Shown: positions 7,723 through 16,826 of the stretch, piece after piece | Position numbering within the stretch: the stretch's first letter is position 1 | Layout of the letters: the number at the start of each line of letters is the position of its first letter | DNA from: Alteriqipengyuania abyssalis | Lineage (GTDB): Bacteria; Pseudomonadota; Alphaproteobacteria; Sphingomonadales; Sphingomonadaceae | Assembly: GCF_019857185.1 (NCBI RefSeq) | Contig: NZ_JAHWXP010000002.1 | Coordinates: 744,001 to 808,000 of the forward strand | Reading direction: 5' to 3' | Length of the DNA: 64,000 nt | Notes under the pieces: generated by a model | What the model saw: the letters and a program-made list of their open reading frames with translations, nothing else | Database searches by the model: none | What the model was told of the DNA's origin: nothing | Position numbers and translations under genes: made by a program

Positions 7723-9518
7723 TACAAACACCTACCCACAGTTCGCTCGAACTCTGGCCGGTCGGCAATTGCCAGGTCACCGGATTGATCGACGAGACTG
7801 GCGGACTGGTGTGGGGATGCGTGCCGCGGGTCGATGGCGACCCGGTGTTCTGCGCGCTGCTCAATGGAGAGCGGCAGCACGAGGGCGTGTGGCGGATCGA
7901 GCTCGAAGGCTTTGCCAGATCGACCCAGCAGTACCAGCGCAACACGGCGGTGCTGAAGACCCGGCTCGAGGCGGAAGACGGCAGCGCGATCGAGATCATC
8001 GATTTCGCCCCGCGGTTTCGCCGCTCGGGCCGGATGTACCGCCCGGTCGCCTTCGTGCGGATCGTGCGGCCCGTGGCGGGCACGCCGCGCATCACGGTCA
8101 ACTGCACGCCGATGAAGAACTATGGCGAGGCAGTCGCCGAGACCACCAACGGCACCAATCACGTCCGCTATCTGGTCGGCCAGCAGGCGCTGCGCATGAC
8201 CACCGATGCGCCGGTCGGCTACGTGCTCGAAAAGCGCACGTTCCGGCTGGAGAGCGACCTGCACTTCTTCCTCGGCCCGGACGAGCCGTTCGGCGGCAAT
8301 GTCGGGCGTGAGACGGAGACCATGCTTGAGCTGACCGACCATTATTGGCGCCACTGGGTCCGCGGGCTGGCGACGCCGATGGAATGGCAGGAGGCGGTTA
8401 TCCGCGCCGCGATCACGCTGAAGATCTGCCAGCACGAGGAAACCGGCGCTATCGTCGCCGCGCTGACCACGTCCATTCCCGAAGCGCCGGGCAGCGAGCG
8501 CAACTGGGACTATCGCTACTGCTGGATTCGCGATGCCTATTATACCGTGCAGGCGCTCAATCGCCTCGGCGCGCTCGACGTGCTGGAGAAGTACCTCGCT
8601 TACCTGCGCAACATCGTCGACAATGCGAAAGGCGGCGCGGTCCAGCCGCTCTATTCGGTGATGGGCGAGCCCGAGCTGACCGAGAGCTTCGCGCAGCATC
8701 TGGCGGGCTATCGCGGCATGGGCCCGGTCCGCAAAGGCAATGCCGCCTTCAGCCAGGTTCAGCACGACGCCTATGGCCAGATCGTGCTGCCCACGGTGCA
8801 GGCCTTCTTCGACCAGCGCCTCTATCGCCTGGCGGGAGAGGCGGATTTCGACAGCCTCGAGCAGGTCGGCGAGATGGCGTGGAAGATGCACGACCAGCCC
8901 GATGCAGGCCTGTGGGAGTTCCGCACCCGGCAGGAGGTCCACACCTATTCGGTGCTGATGAGCTGGGCCGCATGCGGGCGCATCGCGACCGTCGCAGAAC
9001 GGCTCGGATTGATCGACAAGTGTGAATTCTGGCGCGACCGGGCAGCGAAAATCCGCGCGCGCATCGAGGAAGATGCCTGGCACGAGGAAGGGCAGCACTA
9101 CGCCTCCGCGCTGGGAGGCAGTCATCTCGATGCGAGCCTGCTGCAGATGATCGACCTCGGCTTCCTCAAGCCAGAGGACGAACGTTTTCAGAAGACCTTC
9201 GCCGCGATCGAGAAGGGGCTGCGACGTGGCGAGCACATGCTGCGCTACGATGCGGAGGACGATTTCGGCCTGCCCGAGACCGCGTTCAACATCTGCACCT
9301 TCTGGCTGATGGAAGCGCTCCACCTGGCAGGCCGCGAAACCGAGGCGCGGGCGCTGTTCGAAACCATGCTGTCACACCGAACCAGGTCGGGCCTGCTTTC
9401 CGAAGACCTCGATTTTAACAATGGAGAACTTTGGGGCAACTTCCCCCAGACATACTCTCTGGTGGGTATCATCAACTGTGCCACCCTTCTTTCCAGACCA
9501 TGGAGCTTCATAAGATGA
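7719..9518 (+). CDS. Glycoside hydrolase family 15 protein (trehalase/glucoamylase type)
   Basis: A 599-residue cytoplasmic protein, the usual length of bacterial GH15 enzymes. Recognisable blocks are NWDYRYCWIRDAYYTVQAL in the first third of the (alpha/alpha)6 barrel, GGSHLDASLL, and the C-terminal GLLSEDLDFNNGELWGNFPQ, where the catalytic acids of the family lie. It is sandwiched between otsB and otsA with ATGA overlaps at both ends. Members in this context may hydrolyse trehalose or a related alpha-glucan; the substrate cannot be read from sequence. A synthesis and breakdown enzyme in one coupled operon suggests tight trehalose turnover. Confidence 0.9.
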   Translation: MIQTPTHSSLELWPVGNCQVTGLIDETGGLVWGCVPRVDGDPVFCALLNGERQHEGVWRIELEGFARSTQQYQRNTAVLKTRLEAEDGSAIEIIDFAPRFRRSGRMYRPVAFVRIVRPVAGTPRITVNCTPMKNYGEAVAETTNGTNHVRYLVGQQALRMTTDAPVGYVLEKRTFRLESDLHFFLGPDEPFGGNVGRETETMLELTDHYWRHWVRGLATPMEWQEAVIRAAITLKICQHEETGAIVAALTTSIPEAPGSERNWDYRYCWIRDAYYTVQALNRLGALDVLEKYLAYLRNIVDNAKGGAVQPLYSVMGEPELTESFAQHLAGYRGMGPVRKGNAAFSQVQHDAYGQIVLPTVQAFFDQRLYRLAGEADFDSLEQVGEMAWKMHDQPDAGLWEFRTRQEVHTYSVLMSWAACGRIATVAERLGLIDKCEFWRDRAAKIRARIEEDAWHEEGQHYASALGGSHLDASLLQMIDLGFLKPEDERFQKTFAAIEKGLRRGEHMLRYDAEDDFGLPETAFNICTFWLMEALHLAGRETEARALFETMLSHRTRSGLLSEDLDFNNGELWGNFPQTYSLVGIINCATLLSRPWSFIR

Positions 9519-10900
9519 GCCGCCTGATCGTCGTCTCGAACCGAGTATCCGTACCCAAGGCGCGGGGCGCCGCCGGATCTCAGGGCGGGCTGGCGGTCGC
9601 GCTGGGATCGGCGCTGCGCGAGAGACGCGGGATCTGGTTCGGCTGGTCCGGCAAGGAAACCCAGACCTTCTCCGGCCATCTCGACATGCAGAAGAACCAC
9701 GGGGTGACCACCGCGACGATCGACCTCGAACCGCAGGACGTCGACGAATATTACAACGGCTACGCCAATCGTACGCTGTGGCCGCTGTTCCACTACCGGA
9801 TCGATCTGGCCGAATACGAATCCGGCTTCGGAAAGGGGTACGAGCGGGTCAACCAGCGCTTCGCCGACAGTCTTGGCCCGCTGATCGATCCCGAAGACAC
9901 CGTGTGGGTGCACGACTATCACCTGATCCCGCTGGGCGAGCGGCTGCGCACGCGAGGCAACAAGAACCGGATCGGGTTTTTCCTCCATATCCCCTGGCCG
10001 CCCCGCAATCTTCTGGTCGCGCTGCCGTTCCACGAGCGGCTGGTGCGCACCATGCTGGCCTACGACCTGATCGGGTTTCAGGACGAGGAATCGGTCGACA
10101 GCTTCCTCGGCTATTGCCGCAAGGAATTGCAGGCGGAGGTTTCCGAAGATGGCACGGTGACCTTCGACGGACGATCGGTGAAGGTCGCCGCTTTCCCGAT
10201 CGGGCTCGACTACGACGAATTTCTTGAAGGCGGGCAGACCGGCGATGCGCGGCAGGCGGAGCAGCGAATGCGCTCGAGCTCGCGCTATCGCAAGGTCATC
10301 ATCGGGGTCGACCGGCTGGACTATTCCAAGGGCCTGCCCGAACGCTTCGATGCGCTGGGGCGCTTCTTCGATACCTATCCCGAGCGGGTGAAGGAGACGC
10401 TCTACGTTCAGGTCGCGCCGCCCTCGCGCCAGGATGTCGCCAGCTATCAGAAAATCCGCAACACGCTCGAACAGAAGGCGGGGCAGATAAACGGCGAGCG
10501 GTCGGAGGTCGACATGGTCCCGATCCGCTACGTCAACCGCGGCTATTCGCGGCAGGAACTGTTCGGCATCTACCGTTCCGCCCATGTCGGGCTGGTCACG
10601 CCTCTGCGCGACGGGATGAATCTGGTGGCGAAGGAATACATCGCCGCGCAGGACCCGGAGGACCCCGGCGTGCTCGTCCTGTCCCGCTTTGCGGGCGCGG
10701 CCGAGCAGCTCGAGCTCGATGGAGAGGGCGCGCTGATGATCAATCCCTACAGCATGGAAGAAACCAGCGAGGCGATCCGCACCGCGATCGACATGCCGCT
10801 CGAAGAGCGCAAAGCGCGCTGGGAAAAGCTCAACGAGGTGGTCAAGACCGCCAATGTCGAGCGCTGGCGCGAGAATTTCGTCGAGGCGCTGGGCGCCTGA
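9515..10900 (+). CDS. otsA: Trehalose-6-phosphate synthase OtsA
   Basis: A 461-residue GT20 retaining glycosyltransferase joining UDP-glucose (or another NDP-glucose) to glucose 6-phosphate. Landmarks: N-terminal GGLAVALGSAL for donor phosphate binding, VWVHDYHLIPL, GFFLHIPWP, DRLDYSKGLPERF, and LRDGMNLVAKEY near the C-terminus. The chosen ATG overlaps the GH15 stop (ATGA). With otsB it forms the two-step trehalose pathway, usually linked to osmotic and desiccation tolerance. Confidence 0.96.
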   Translation: MSRLIVVSNRVSVPKARGAAGSQGGLAVALGSALRERRGIWFGWSGKETQTFSGHLDMQKNHGVTTATIDLEPQDVDEYYNGYANRTLWPLFHYRIDLAEYESGFGKGYERVNQRFADSLGPLIDPEDTVWVHDYHLIPLGERLRTRGNKNRIGFFLHIPWPPRNLLVALPFHERLVRTMLAYDLIGFQDEESVDSFLGYCRKELQAEVSEDGTVTFDGRSVKVAAFPIGLDYDEFLEGGQTGDARQAEQRMRSSSRYRKVIIGVDRLDYSKGLPERFDALGRFFDTYPERVKETLYVQVAPPSRQDVASYQKIRNTLEQKAGQINGERSEVDMVPIRYVNRGYSRQELFGIYRSAHVGLVTPLRDGMNLVAKEYIAAQDPEDPGVLVLSRFAGAAEQLELDGEGALMINPYSMEETSEAIRTAIDMPLEERKARWEKLNEVVKTANVERWRENFVEALGA

Positions 10901-10915
10901 CCCGACGCAGCTGCG

Positions 10916-11587
10916 TCAGCCCTCTCTGGCGAAGCGGACCAGCACCCAGATGATCAGCGGCACCAGCACGAAGCTGAGCACGACCTTGGCAATCGCCTGA
11001 CCGATCAGCAGCGGCACGATGTCGAACTGGCCGTAGAACGCGACTGTGATGAAGATCAGCGTGTCGACCGCCTGGCTGACCGCCGAGGCAAGCCCGCCGC
11101 GCAGCATCATCCAGAAGCCGCCGCCCCCATTCTCATTGGCTCCGTCGCCGCGCAGTTTCTCGAACAGCCAGACGTTGAGCAGCAGCGAGACGCCATAGGC
11201 GATCGGACCGGCGATCATGATTCGCCCGGTCTGGCTGAGCACGGTTTCGAAGGCTGCGAGGTTTTCCGGCGGCATCTGCGGGCTGGGCGGAAAGGCGAGG
11301 ACCAGCTGGATCAGCAGGATCGACAGGCCGAGCGGGGCGAATCCCCATAGCACCAGCCGGTTCGCCATGCCGCGCCCGTAAAGTTGGGAAATCGCGCTGG
11401 AAATCGCGACCAGCATCAGGAACGCGAAAATCCCCGACTCGACCGCCAGCGTGGTGAAGCCCAGCGGCAGCGCGATCTGCTTGAAGCCGAGCACGCCCGC
11501 CAGCACCGTCATCCCGCCGTAAAGCAGCGCATAGACGAAAAGCGGGCGGGGAATCGCCGGGGCCGGCGCAGGTGCTGTGTGATCCAT
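10916..11587 (-). CDS. Queuosine precursor transporter (YhhQ/VUT family)
   Basis: A 223-residue protein with about six hydrophobic segments. The pattern of an N-terminal pair of helices, a central SAISQLYGRGMANRLVLWGF segment, then GRIMIAGPIAYGVSLLLNVWLFEKLR and a polar last third with AVSQAVDTLIFITVAFYG resembles the DUF165 family proposed to import queuosine precursors (preQ0/preQ1). The ATG at 11587 is chosen for the strong GGAGG five bases upstream. It converges on otsA; the two stop codons flank a 14-base palindrome. The family match is by pattern only. Confidence 0.78.
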   Translation of the reverse strand: MDHTAPAPAPAIPRPLFVYALLYGGMTVLAGVLGFKQIALPLGFTTLAVESGIFAFLMLVAISSAISQLYGRGMANRLVLWGFAPLGLSILLIQLVLAFPPSPQMPPENLAAFETVLSQTGRIMIAGPIAYGVSLLLNVWLFEKLRGDGANENGGGGFWMMLRGGLASAVSQAVDTLIFITVAFYGQFDIVPLLIGQAIAKVVLSFVLVPLIIWVLVRFAREG

Positions 11588-11722
11588 CCGCCTCCGCTTA
11601 TGATCGGCGCGGGCAAAAGAAAAGGGATGACGGCGGGAACCTGTTGTCACCGCACGAATTGACTACCTCCGCCGAACAGGCGAAGGGGCGACTTCTTCCC
11701 GCAGACGACCCGAAAGCCAAAT

Positions 11723-13036
11723 ATGCCGCCAGTGCTTGCCAGCCTGCTTGGGATCGTTGCGATCCTTGCCTTCGCCTTCCTGCTCTCCAACGCCAAACGC
11801 AAGATCCGGTTGCGGGTCGTCGTCTCGGCCTTTGCGCTGCAGGCACTGCTGGCCTTTCTGATCCTGCGAACCTCGGGCGGGCGGATGGTGATCCGCGAGA
11901 TGAGCGCCGGGGTTGCCGCGCTGCTTTCCTACGCCGATGCGGGTACCGCCTTCCTGTTCGGGGCGGACAACCCGCTGCAGAACACCTTTGCGCTGGGCGC
12001 GCTGCCGGTGATCGTGTTCTTCGCCGCGCTGGTTTCGATCCTCTATCACCTCGGCATCATGCAGGTGGTCGTGCGCTGGCTGGGCGGGGCGATCGGCTTC
12101 CTCACCGGGATCAGCAAGGTCGAGGCGCTGGGTTCGGCGGCCAACATCTTCGTCGGCCAGTCGGAAAGCCCGCTGGTGGTGCGGCCCTATCTCGCCGCGC
12201 TCGCCCCCAGTCGGCTGTTCACGCTGATGACCGTGGGCATGGCGGGCGTCGCGGGCACCATCCTCGCCGCCTATGCCGGGCTGCTGGGCAACGAATACCT
12301 GCCCTTCCTGCTCGCCGCCGCCTTCATGTCCGCGCCCGGCGGCATCCTGATGGCCAAGATCATCATGCCCGATGTCGACGAAGCCTCGCCCGAGGCCGAA
12401 GGCGAGCTGAACCTGCCGCGCGGCCGGATCAGCGCCGAAGGGCCCGCCGCCATTACCGAGCGACGCGAGACGCACGAGGTGGAGGCCACCGACACCTTCG
12501 AGGAAGGCGAGCGGCCCGCCAACGTGATCGAGGCTGCGGCCCAGGGTGCGCAGACCGGGGTCAAGCTGGCGGTCGCGGTCGGCGCGATGCTGCTGGCGTT
12601 CGTGGCGCTGGTCGCGCTGGCCAACGGCGTGCTTGGCTGGGTCGGCATGTGGTTCGGCTATCCCGACCTCTCGTTCCAGCAGCTGCTCGGCTACATCTTT
12701 GCGCCGATCATGTTCCTGATCGGCGTGCCGTGGGAAGACGCGGGCGTCGCAGGTGGCCTGTTCGGCACCAAGATCGTGCTTAACGAATTCGTCGCCTTCA
12801 TCGACCTCGGCCAGATCGGTGCCGCCGATATTTCGGAGCGGACCCGCGCGATCATCACCTTCGCGCTGTGCGGCTTCGCCAATTTCAGCTCGATCGCGAT
12901 CCAGATGGCGGTGACCGGCGGGCTGGCGCCCAACCAGCGGCCGGTGATCGCCAAACTCGGCGTGCGCGCCCTGCTTGCCGGGTCACTCGCCAATTTGATG
13001 AGCGCGGCGCTGGCCGGGCTCTTCCTGCCCGCCTAG
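11723..13036 (+). CDS. Concentrative nucleoside transporter (NupC/CNT family)
   Basis: A 437-residue multi-helix protein. It contains conserved CNT blocks: GQSESPLVVRPYL, the ASP-like region around FMSAPGGILMAKI, NGVLGWVGMWFGYP, and near the C-terminus LCGFANFSSIAIQMAVTGGLAP. It probably imports nucleosides driven by an H+ or Na+ gradient. An insert of about 50 mostly acidic residues (from EASPEAEGELNLPRG) between helices is typical for the family. No strong ribosome site is visible. It is followed ten bases later by an oxygenase gene on the same strand. Confidence 0.92.
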   Translation: MPPVLASLLGIVAILAFAFLLSNAKRKIRLRVVVSAFALQALLAFLILRTSGGRMVIREMSAGVAALLSYADAGTAFLFGADNPLQNTFALGALPVIVFFAALVSILYHLGIMQVVVRWLGGAIGFLTGISKVEALGSAANIFVGQSESPLVVRPYLAALAPSRLFTLMTVGMAGVAGTILAAYAGLLGNEYLPFLLAAAFMSAPGGILMAKIIMPDVDEASPEAEGELNLPRGRISAEGPAAITERRETHEVEATDTFEEGERPANVIEAAAQGAQTGVKLAVAVGAMLLAFVALVALANGVLGWVGMWFGYPDLSFQQLLGYIFAPIMFLIGVPWEDAGVAGGLFGTKIVLNEFVAFIDLGQIGAADISERTRAIITFALCGFANFSSIAIQMAVTGGLAPNQRPVIAKLGVRALLAGSLANLMSAALAGLFLPA

Positions 13037-13046
13037 AAGGTTACCA

Positions 13047-13976
13047 ATGTCGACTATCGCATCCGTCTCGCTCGACCGTCCGCTCGAAGACATCGCCCGC
13101 GATCTGGGCGAGAGCTTCGCCGAATATGGTTTCGCCATCGTGCGAGATCATGGCGTGCCGGACGATTTGATCGCCCGCGCCGAAGAGGCGAGCCGCGCCT
13201 TCTTCGCCCTGCCGGAAGAGACCAAGCGCTCCTACAAGATCGAAGGGATCGGAGGCGCGCGCGGCTACACTCCGTTCGGCCAGGAACAGGCCAAGGATGC
13301 CGAGGTCTTCGACCTCAAGGAATTCTGGCACGTCGGCCGCGATCTGCCTGCCGACCACCCACTGGCCCAGTTCATGGAGCCCAATGTGTGGCCCGCCGAG
13401 GTGCCCGAGTACGAGGCGACCATGCGCGAGCTTTACCTCGCGCTGGAGGCGAGCGGGCGGCGCGTGCTCTCCGCGATCGCGATCCACTTGGGTGAAGACC
13501 CGCGCTTCTTCGATCCCGCGATAGAGGATGGCAATTCGGTCCTGCGCCTGCTGCGCTATCCGCCACTGCCCGAGGATGCACCCGATGGCGCGATCCGCGC
13601 GGCGCCGCACGGCGATATCAACGCGATCACCATGCTGCTGGGCGCGGAAGAGGCAGGGCTGGAACTGCTGACCAAGAAGGGCGAGTGGCTCGCGGTCAGC
13701 CCCCCGGCGGGCGCGCTGGCGGTCAATATCGGCGATATGCTGGAACGGCTGACCAATGGCCGCCTGCGCTCGACCACGCACCGGGTGGTCAATCCGCGCG
13801 GCGATGCGGTGCGCAGGGCGCGCTATTCGATGCCCTTCTTCCTCCACTTCCGCCCGGACTACCTGATCGATCCGCTGCCCTCGTGCATCGCGCAGGGGGA
13901 GGAGGCGTCCGCGCCGGAACCGATTCTGGCGCATGATTTCCTGATGCAGCGTCTGCGCGAGATCAAACTGGCCTGA
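13047..13976 (+). CDS. Isopenicillin-N-synthase-type 2-oxoglutarate/Fe(II) oxygenase
   Basis: A 309-residue protein with a DIOX_N-like N-terminal domain (FAEYGFAIVRDHGVP) and a C-terminal 2OG-Fe(II) dioxygenase domain. The iron ligands should be the His and Asp of APHGDIN and the distal His of TTHRVVNP; the 2OG-binding Arg lies in RRARYSMPFF. Such enzymes hydroxylate or desaturate small molecules; the substrate is unknown. Ten bases separate it from the nucleoside transporter, so a nucleoside-related substrate is possible but unproved. Confidence 0.88.
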   Translation: MSTIASVSLDRPLEDIARDLGESFAEYGFAIVRDHGVPDDLIARAEEASRAFFALPEETKRSYKIEGIGGARGYTPFGQEQAKDAEVFDLKEFWHVGRDLPADHPLAQFMEPNVWPAEVPEYEATMRELYLALEASGRRVLSAIAIHLGEDPRFFDPAIEDGNSVLRLLRYPPLPEDAPDGAIRAAPHGDINAITMLLGAEEAGLELLTKKGEWLAVSPPAGALAVNIGDMLERLTNGRLRSTTHRVVNPRGDAVRRARYSMPFFLHFRPDYLIDPLPSCIAQGEEASAPEPILAHDFLMQRLREIKLA

Positions 13977-13998
13977 AATCGGCGTTTCGCGGGCGTCA

Positions 13999-14017
13999 TA
14001 ATGTGACAATCACATTA
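13999..14017. promoter_or_regulatory. Palindromic operator-like site TAATGTGA-N3-TCACATTA
   Basis: Eight-base perfect arms separated by CAA, 205 bases before the TonB receptor start, and the only AT-rich stretch in this intergenic region. A weak promoter-like pair (TGTGAC, 17 bases, GTATGT) overlaps it. The TGTGA/TCACA halves recall CRP/FNR-family sites, but the spacing of three instead of six does not fit. Confidence 0.5.
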
Positions 14018-14119
14018 ATCTCCCGTATGTTGCGCTGCGGCAACACTTAAAAATCCATTTTTCTCAAGTGCTTGGGTGCCACTAGTGGCGCAAGGGGCTC
14101 GCAACCCCCGGGGCGTAAT

Positions 14120-14147
14120 TTGCCTGTCACAAATTTGGCGTTAGGGG
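14120..14147 (+). promoter_or_regulatory. Candidate promoter for TonB-dependent receptor
   Basis: TTGCCT, 16 bases, TAGGGG. The -35 resembles other promoters in this window (TTGC with a TAG-type -10). It would give a leader of about 70 bases before the receptor gene. Confidence 0.35.
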
Positions 14148-14221
14148 GCGCTCGACCGGCCCTGGGGGTCGGCCCGTAGCATTTGCGATTCCCGTCCAGA
14201 GCGTCCTCAAAGGAACCTTCC

Positions 14222-16696
14222 ATGAAGCTCAAATATCTGCTGGCAACCAGTGTTGTCGGCCTCACCGCCGCGGCCTCGGCCCCGGCCTATGCCCAGTCGA
14301 CCGGCTCGGTCGACTTCGATGATGAAAACGTCATCATCGTCAGCGGCGCCCGTTCGACCGACGTCGCCGGCATCGACATTCCCGATTCGCCCAAGGCCAA
14401 GGTCCAGGTCGACTCGGAACTGATCCGTCGTCAGACTCCCGGCCAGACGATCAACGACACGCTGAACCTCGTCCCCGGCGTCAGCTTCACCAACAACGAC
14501 CCGTTCGGTTCGCTCGGTGGCAGCTTCACCATCCGCGGGTTCTCGTCCGACCGTATCTCGCAGACGTTCGACGGCATTCCGCTGAACGACTCGGGCAACT
14601 ACGCGCTCTACACCAACCAGATGCTCGATCCGGAAATCATCGAGTACGCGACCGTCACGCTCGGCTCGACCGACGTCGACAGCCCGACCGCATCGGCCGC
14701 CGGCGGCACGATCAACATCCGTTCGAAGAACCCGGACGAAGAGTTCGGCGTGATGACCAGCATCACCTACGGCAACATCATCGCGCGCGGTAACCCGGGC
14801 GACCGCATGATGTATCGCGGCTTCGCCAAGCTCGAAACCGGCAACATCACCTCGGGCGGCCTGCGCGCCTACGTCACCGCTTCGCGGACCGAGAACGACT
14901 CGGTGTTCTCGAACTACGGCGGCGTCGACAAGCAGCAGTACAACGCCAAGATCTTCCAGCCGATCGGCGTGAACGGCGACTTCATCTCGCTCGCCGGCCA
15001 CTACAATATCAACCGCAACAACTTCAACGGCTCGCCCGCGCGGTTCAGCGGTGCCGACGGCTATGCGATCACCGACCCCGAAGACCGCTTCTACGAGCTG
15101 TCCGACGGCACGCCCTGCACGCTGGCCCCGGCCACCCCGGGCGTCCAGGACGAGTACAACGACTGCGGCACCCCGTTCGAGCGTCGTTACAACCCCTCGA
15201 ACACCGCCAACATCCGCCTGAACTCGCGCTTCACGCTCAGCGACAGCCTGACGCTGACCGTCGACCCGAGCTTCCAGTACGTGAAGGCAAATGGCGGCGG
15301 CACCTCGATCGGCTACGAAGGCTTCTCGCCCGACGGCTTCACCGGCGGCATCTACCGCACCGATCCGCGCAACCCGCAGCGCAGCACCCGTTCGACCCAG
15401 TACTACTACTTCGGTGGTACGGACCTGAACGGCGACGGCGACACGCTGGATTACGTCACGATCGGCTCGCCCAGCAACACGCAGACGAACCGGTACGGCG
15501 TGATCGCCAACCTGATCTACGACATCGCCGAAGGTCAGCGCATCCGTCTCGCCTACACCTTCGACCGTGCGCGTCACCGTCAGACCGGCACCTCCGGTTC
15601 GCTGCTGACCAATGGCGAACCCGTGAGCGTCTTCCCGATCGACGATCCGCTGCTCGACAGCAGCGGGATTGCTCCGCAGAAGCGTAACCGCAAGTCGTTC
15701 GCGACCCTGCATCAGGCTTCGGCGGAGTATCGCGGCGAGTTCGGCGATCTGGTCGCCCAGGTCGGTGTCCGTGCGCCGTTCTTCACCCGCGACCTCAACC
15801 AGTACTGCGTGACCACCGATGCTTCGGGCAACGTGAACTGCATCAACGGCGATGCGAACATCACCGCCTATCTGGCTGCGAACCCCAACGCCGTCGCACC
15901 GACCTCGGTCAAGTACGACTACAACAAGCTGCTCCCGAACGTCGGGCTGACCTACAACTTCACCCCGGAAGCCAGCGTCTTCGCCAGCTACGCCAAGAAC
16001 CTCTCGGTTCCCGGCACGGATGACCTGTACGGTTCGCTCTACGTCGGCGTGGCTCCGGCTCCGGAAACCTCGGACGCGTTCGATCTGGGCGTTCGCTACC
16101 AGACCCGCACGGTCCAGGCGCAGCTTTCGGGCTGGTTCAGCCGCTACCAGGACCGTCTGAAGTCGGCCTATGATCCGATCCTCGATCGGACCATCACCCG
16201 CAACCTGGGTCAGGTCGACAAGTACGGTGTGGACGGCAGCATCGCGTGGCAGCCGATCCGTGCGCTGTCGCTGTATGTCTGGGGTTCCTATGTCGCCTCC
16301 GACATCAAGGACGACGTGCAGACCGGTGCGACCACCTTCGCTCCGACCGCCGGCAAGCGTGAAGCAGGCATTCCGGAATACACCATCGGTGCGCGCGCCC
16401 AGGGTAACCTCGGCCCGGTCGAGATCGGTTTCCAGGTCAAGCGGACCGGCGATCGTTACCTGAACGATATCAACACGATCACCCTGCCGGGTTACACCGT
16501 GGCCGATATCGACGTCCGCCTGCCGCTGGGCACCTTCAACGAGGATCTCGAGAAGGCCTACTTCCAGGTGAACGTCACGAACCTGTTCGACGAGGTTTAT
16601 GTCGGTTCGGCTTCGACCGGCCTGACCACCAGCGGCGAGTTCGTGAACATTGGCCCGCCGCGTGCGATCACCGCTTCGCTGATCTGGGGCTTCTGA
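14222..16696 (+). CDS. TonB-dependent outer-membrane receptor
   Basis: An 824-residue outer-membrane receptor. Residues 1-24 are a signal peptide ending AYA. A TonB-box-like stretch (VIIVSGARSTD) follows, then the plug domain with LNLVPGVSFTNN and GGSFTIRGFSSDRISQTFDGIP, and a long beta-barrel ending in an aromatic Phe (ASLIWGF), the normal signature for Bam-mediated insertion. The ligand cannot be told. The gene uses CGT and GGT codons more than its neighbours, as strongly expressed genes do. The ATG at 14222 follows AAAGGAAC and begins the signal peptide. A TonB-like transducer follows after a terminator. Confidence 0.95.
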   Translation: MKLKYLLATSVVGLTAAASAPAYAQSTGSVDFDDENVIIVSGARSTDVAGIDIPDSPKAKVQVDSELIRRQTPGQTINDTLNLVPGVSFTNNDPFGSLGGSFTIRGFSSDRISQTFDGIPLNDSGNYALYTNQMLDPEIIEYATVTLGSTDVDSPTASAAGGTINIRSKNPDEEFGVMTSITYGNIIARGNPGDRMMYRGFAKLETGNITSGGLRAYVTASRTENDSVFSNYGGVDKQQYNAKIFQPIGVNGDFISLAGHYNINRNNFNGSPARFSGADGYAITDPEDRFYELSDGTPCTLAPATPGVQDEYNDCGTPFERRYNPSNTANIRLNSRFTLSDSLTLTVDPSFQYVKANGGGTSIGYEGFSPDGFTGGIYRTDPRNPQRSTRSTQYYYFGGTDLNGDGDTLDYVTIGSPSNTQTNRYGVIANLIYDIAEGQRIRLAYTFDRARHRQTGTSGSLLTNGEPVSVFPIDDPLLDSSGIAPQKRNRKSFATLHQASAEYRGEFGDLVAQVGVRAPFFTRDLNQYCVTTDASGNVNCINGDANITAYLAANPNAVAPTSVKYDYNKLLPNVGLTYNFTPEASVFASYAKNLSVPGTDDLYGSLYVGVAPAPETSDAFDLGVRYQTRTVQAQLSGWFSRYQDRLKSAYDPILDRTITRNLGQVDKYGVDGSIAWQPIRALSLYVWGSYVASDIKDDVQTGATTFAPTAGKREAGIPEYTIGARAQGNLGPVEIGFQVKRTGDRYLNDINTITLPGYTVADIDVRLPLGTFNEDLEKAYFQVNVTNLFDEVYVGSASTGLTTSGEFVNIGPPRAITASLIWGF

Positions 16697-16733
16697 TCCA
16701 GACACGCGAACGGCAACGTTCGATTTGAAAGGT

Positions 16734-16766
16734 GGCGGCCTCCCACAGCGGGAGGCCGCCGTTTTT
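16734..16766 (+). terminator. Rho-independent terminator after the TonB receptor
   Basis: Perfect 11-bp stem GGCGGCCTCCC / GGGAGGCCGCC with loop ACAGC, followed by GTTTTT. It separates receptor transcription from the TonB-like gene. Confidence 0.9.
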
Positions 16767-16826
16767 CGTTTTCGGGAGACCATGTCCCCGTGGAACCCGT
16801 GCCGCGCGCGCGGAGTTTCGCAGGAC

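Noticed and set aside
7386-9323. A 645-codon minus-strand frame opposite otsB and the GH15 gene
   Set aside because: Shadow of well-supported genes; no motif, no start signal.
10904-10917. Perfect palindrome GACGCAGCTGCGTC between otsA and the transporter gene
   Set aside because: It has no loop and no T run, and partly consists of the transporter stop codon; I could not support a terminator or operator.
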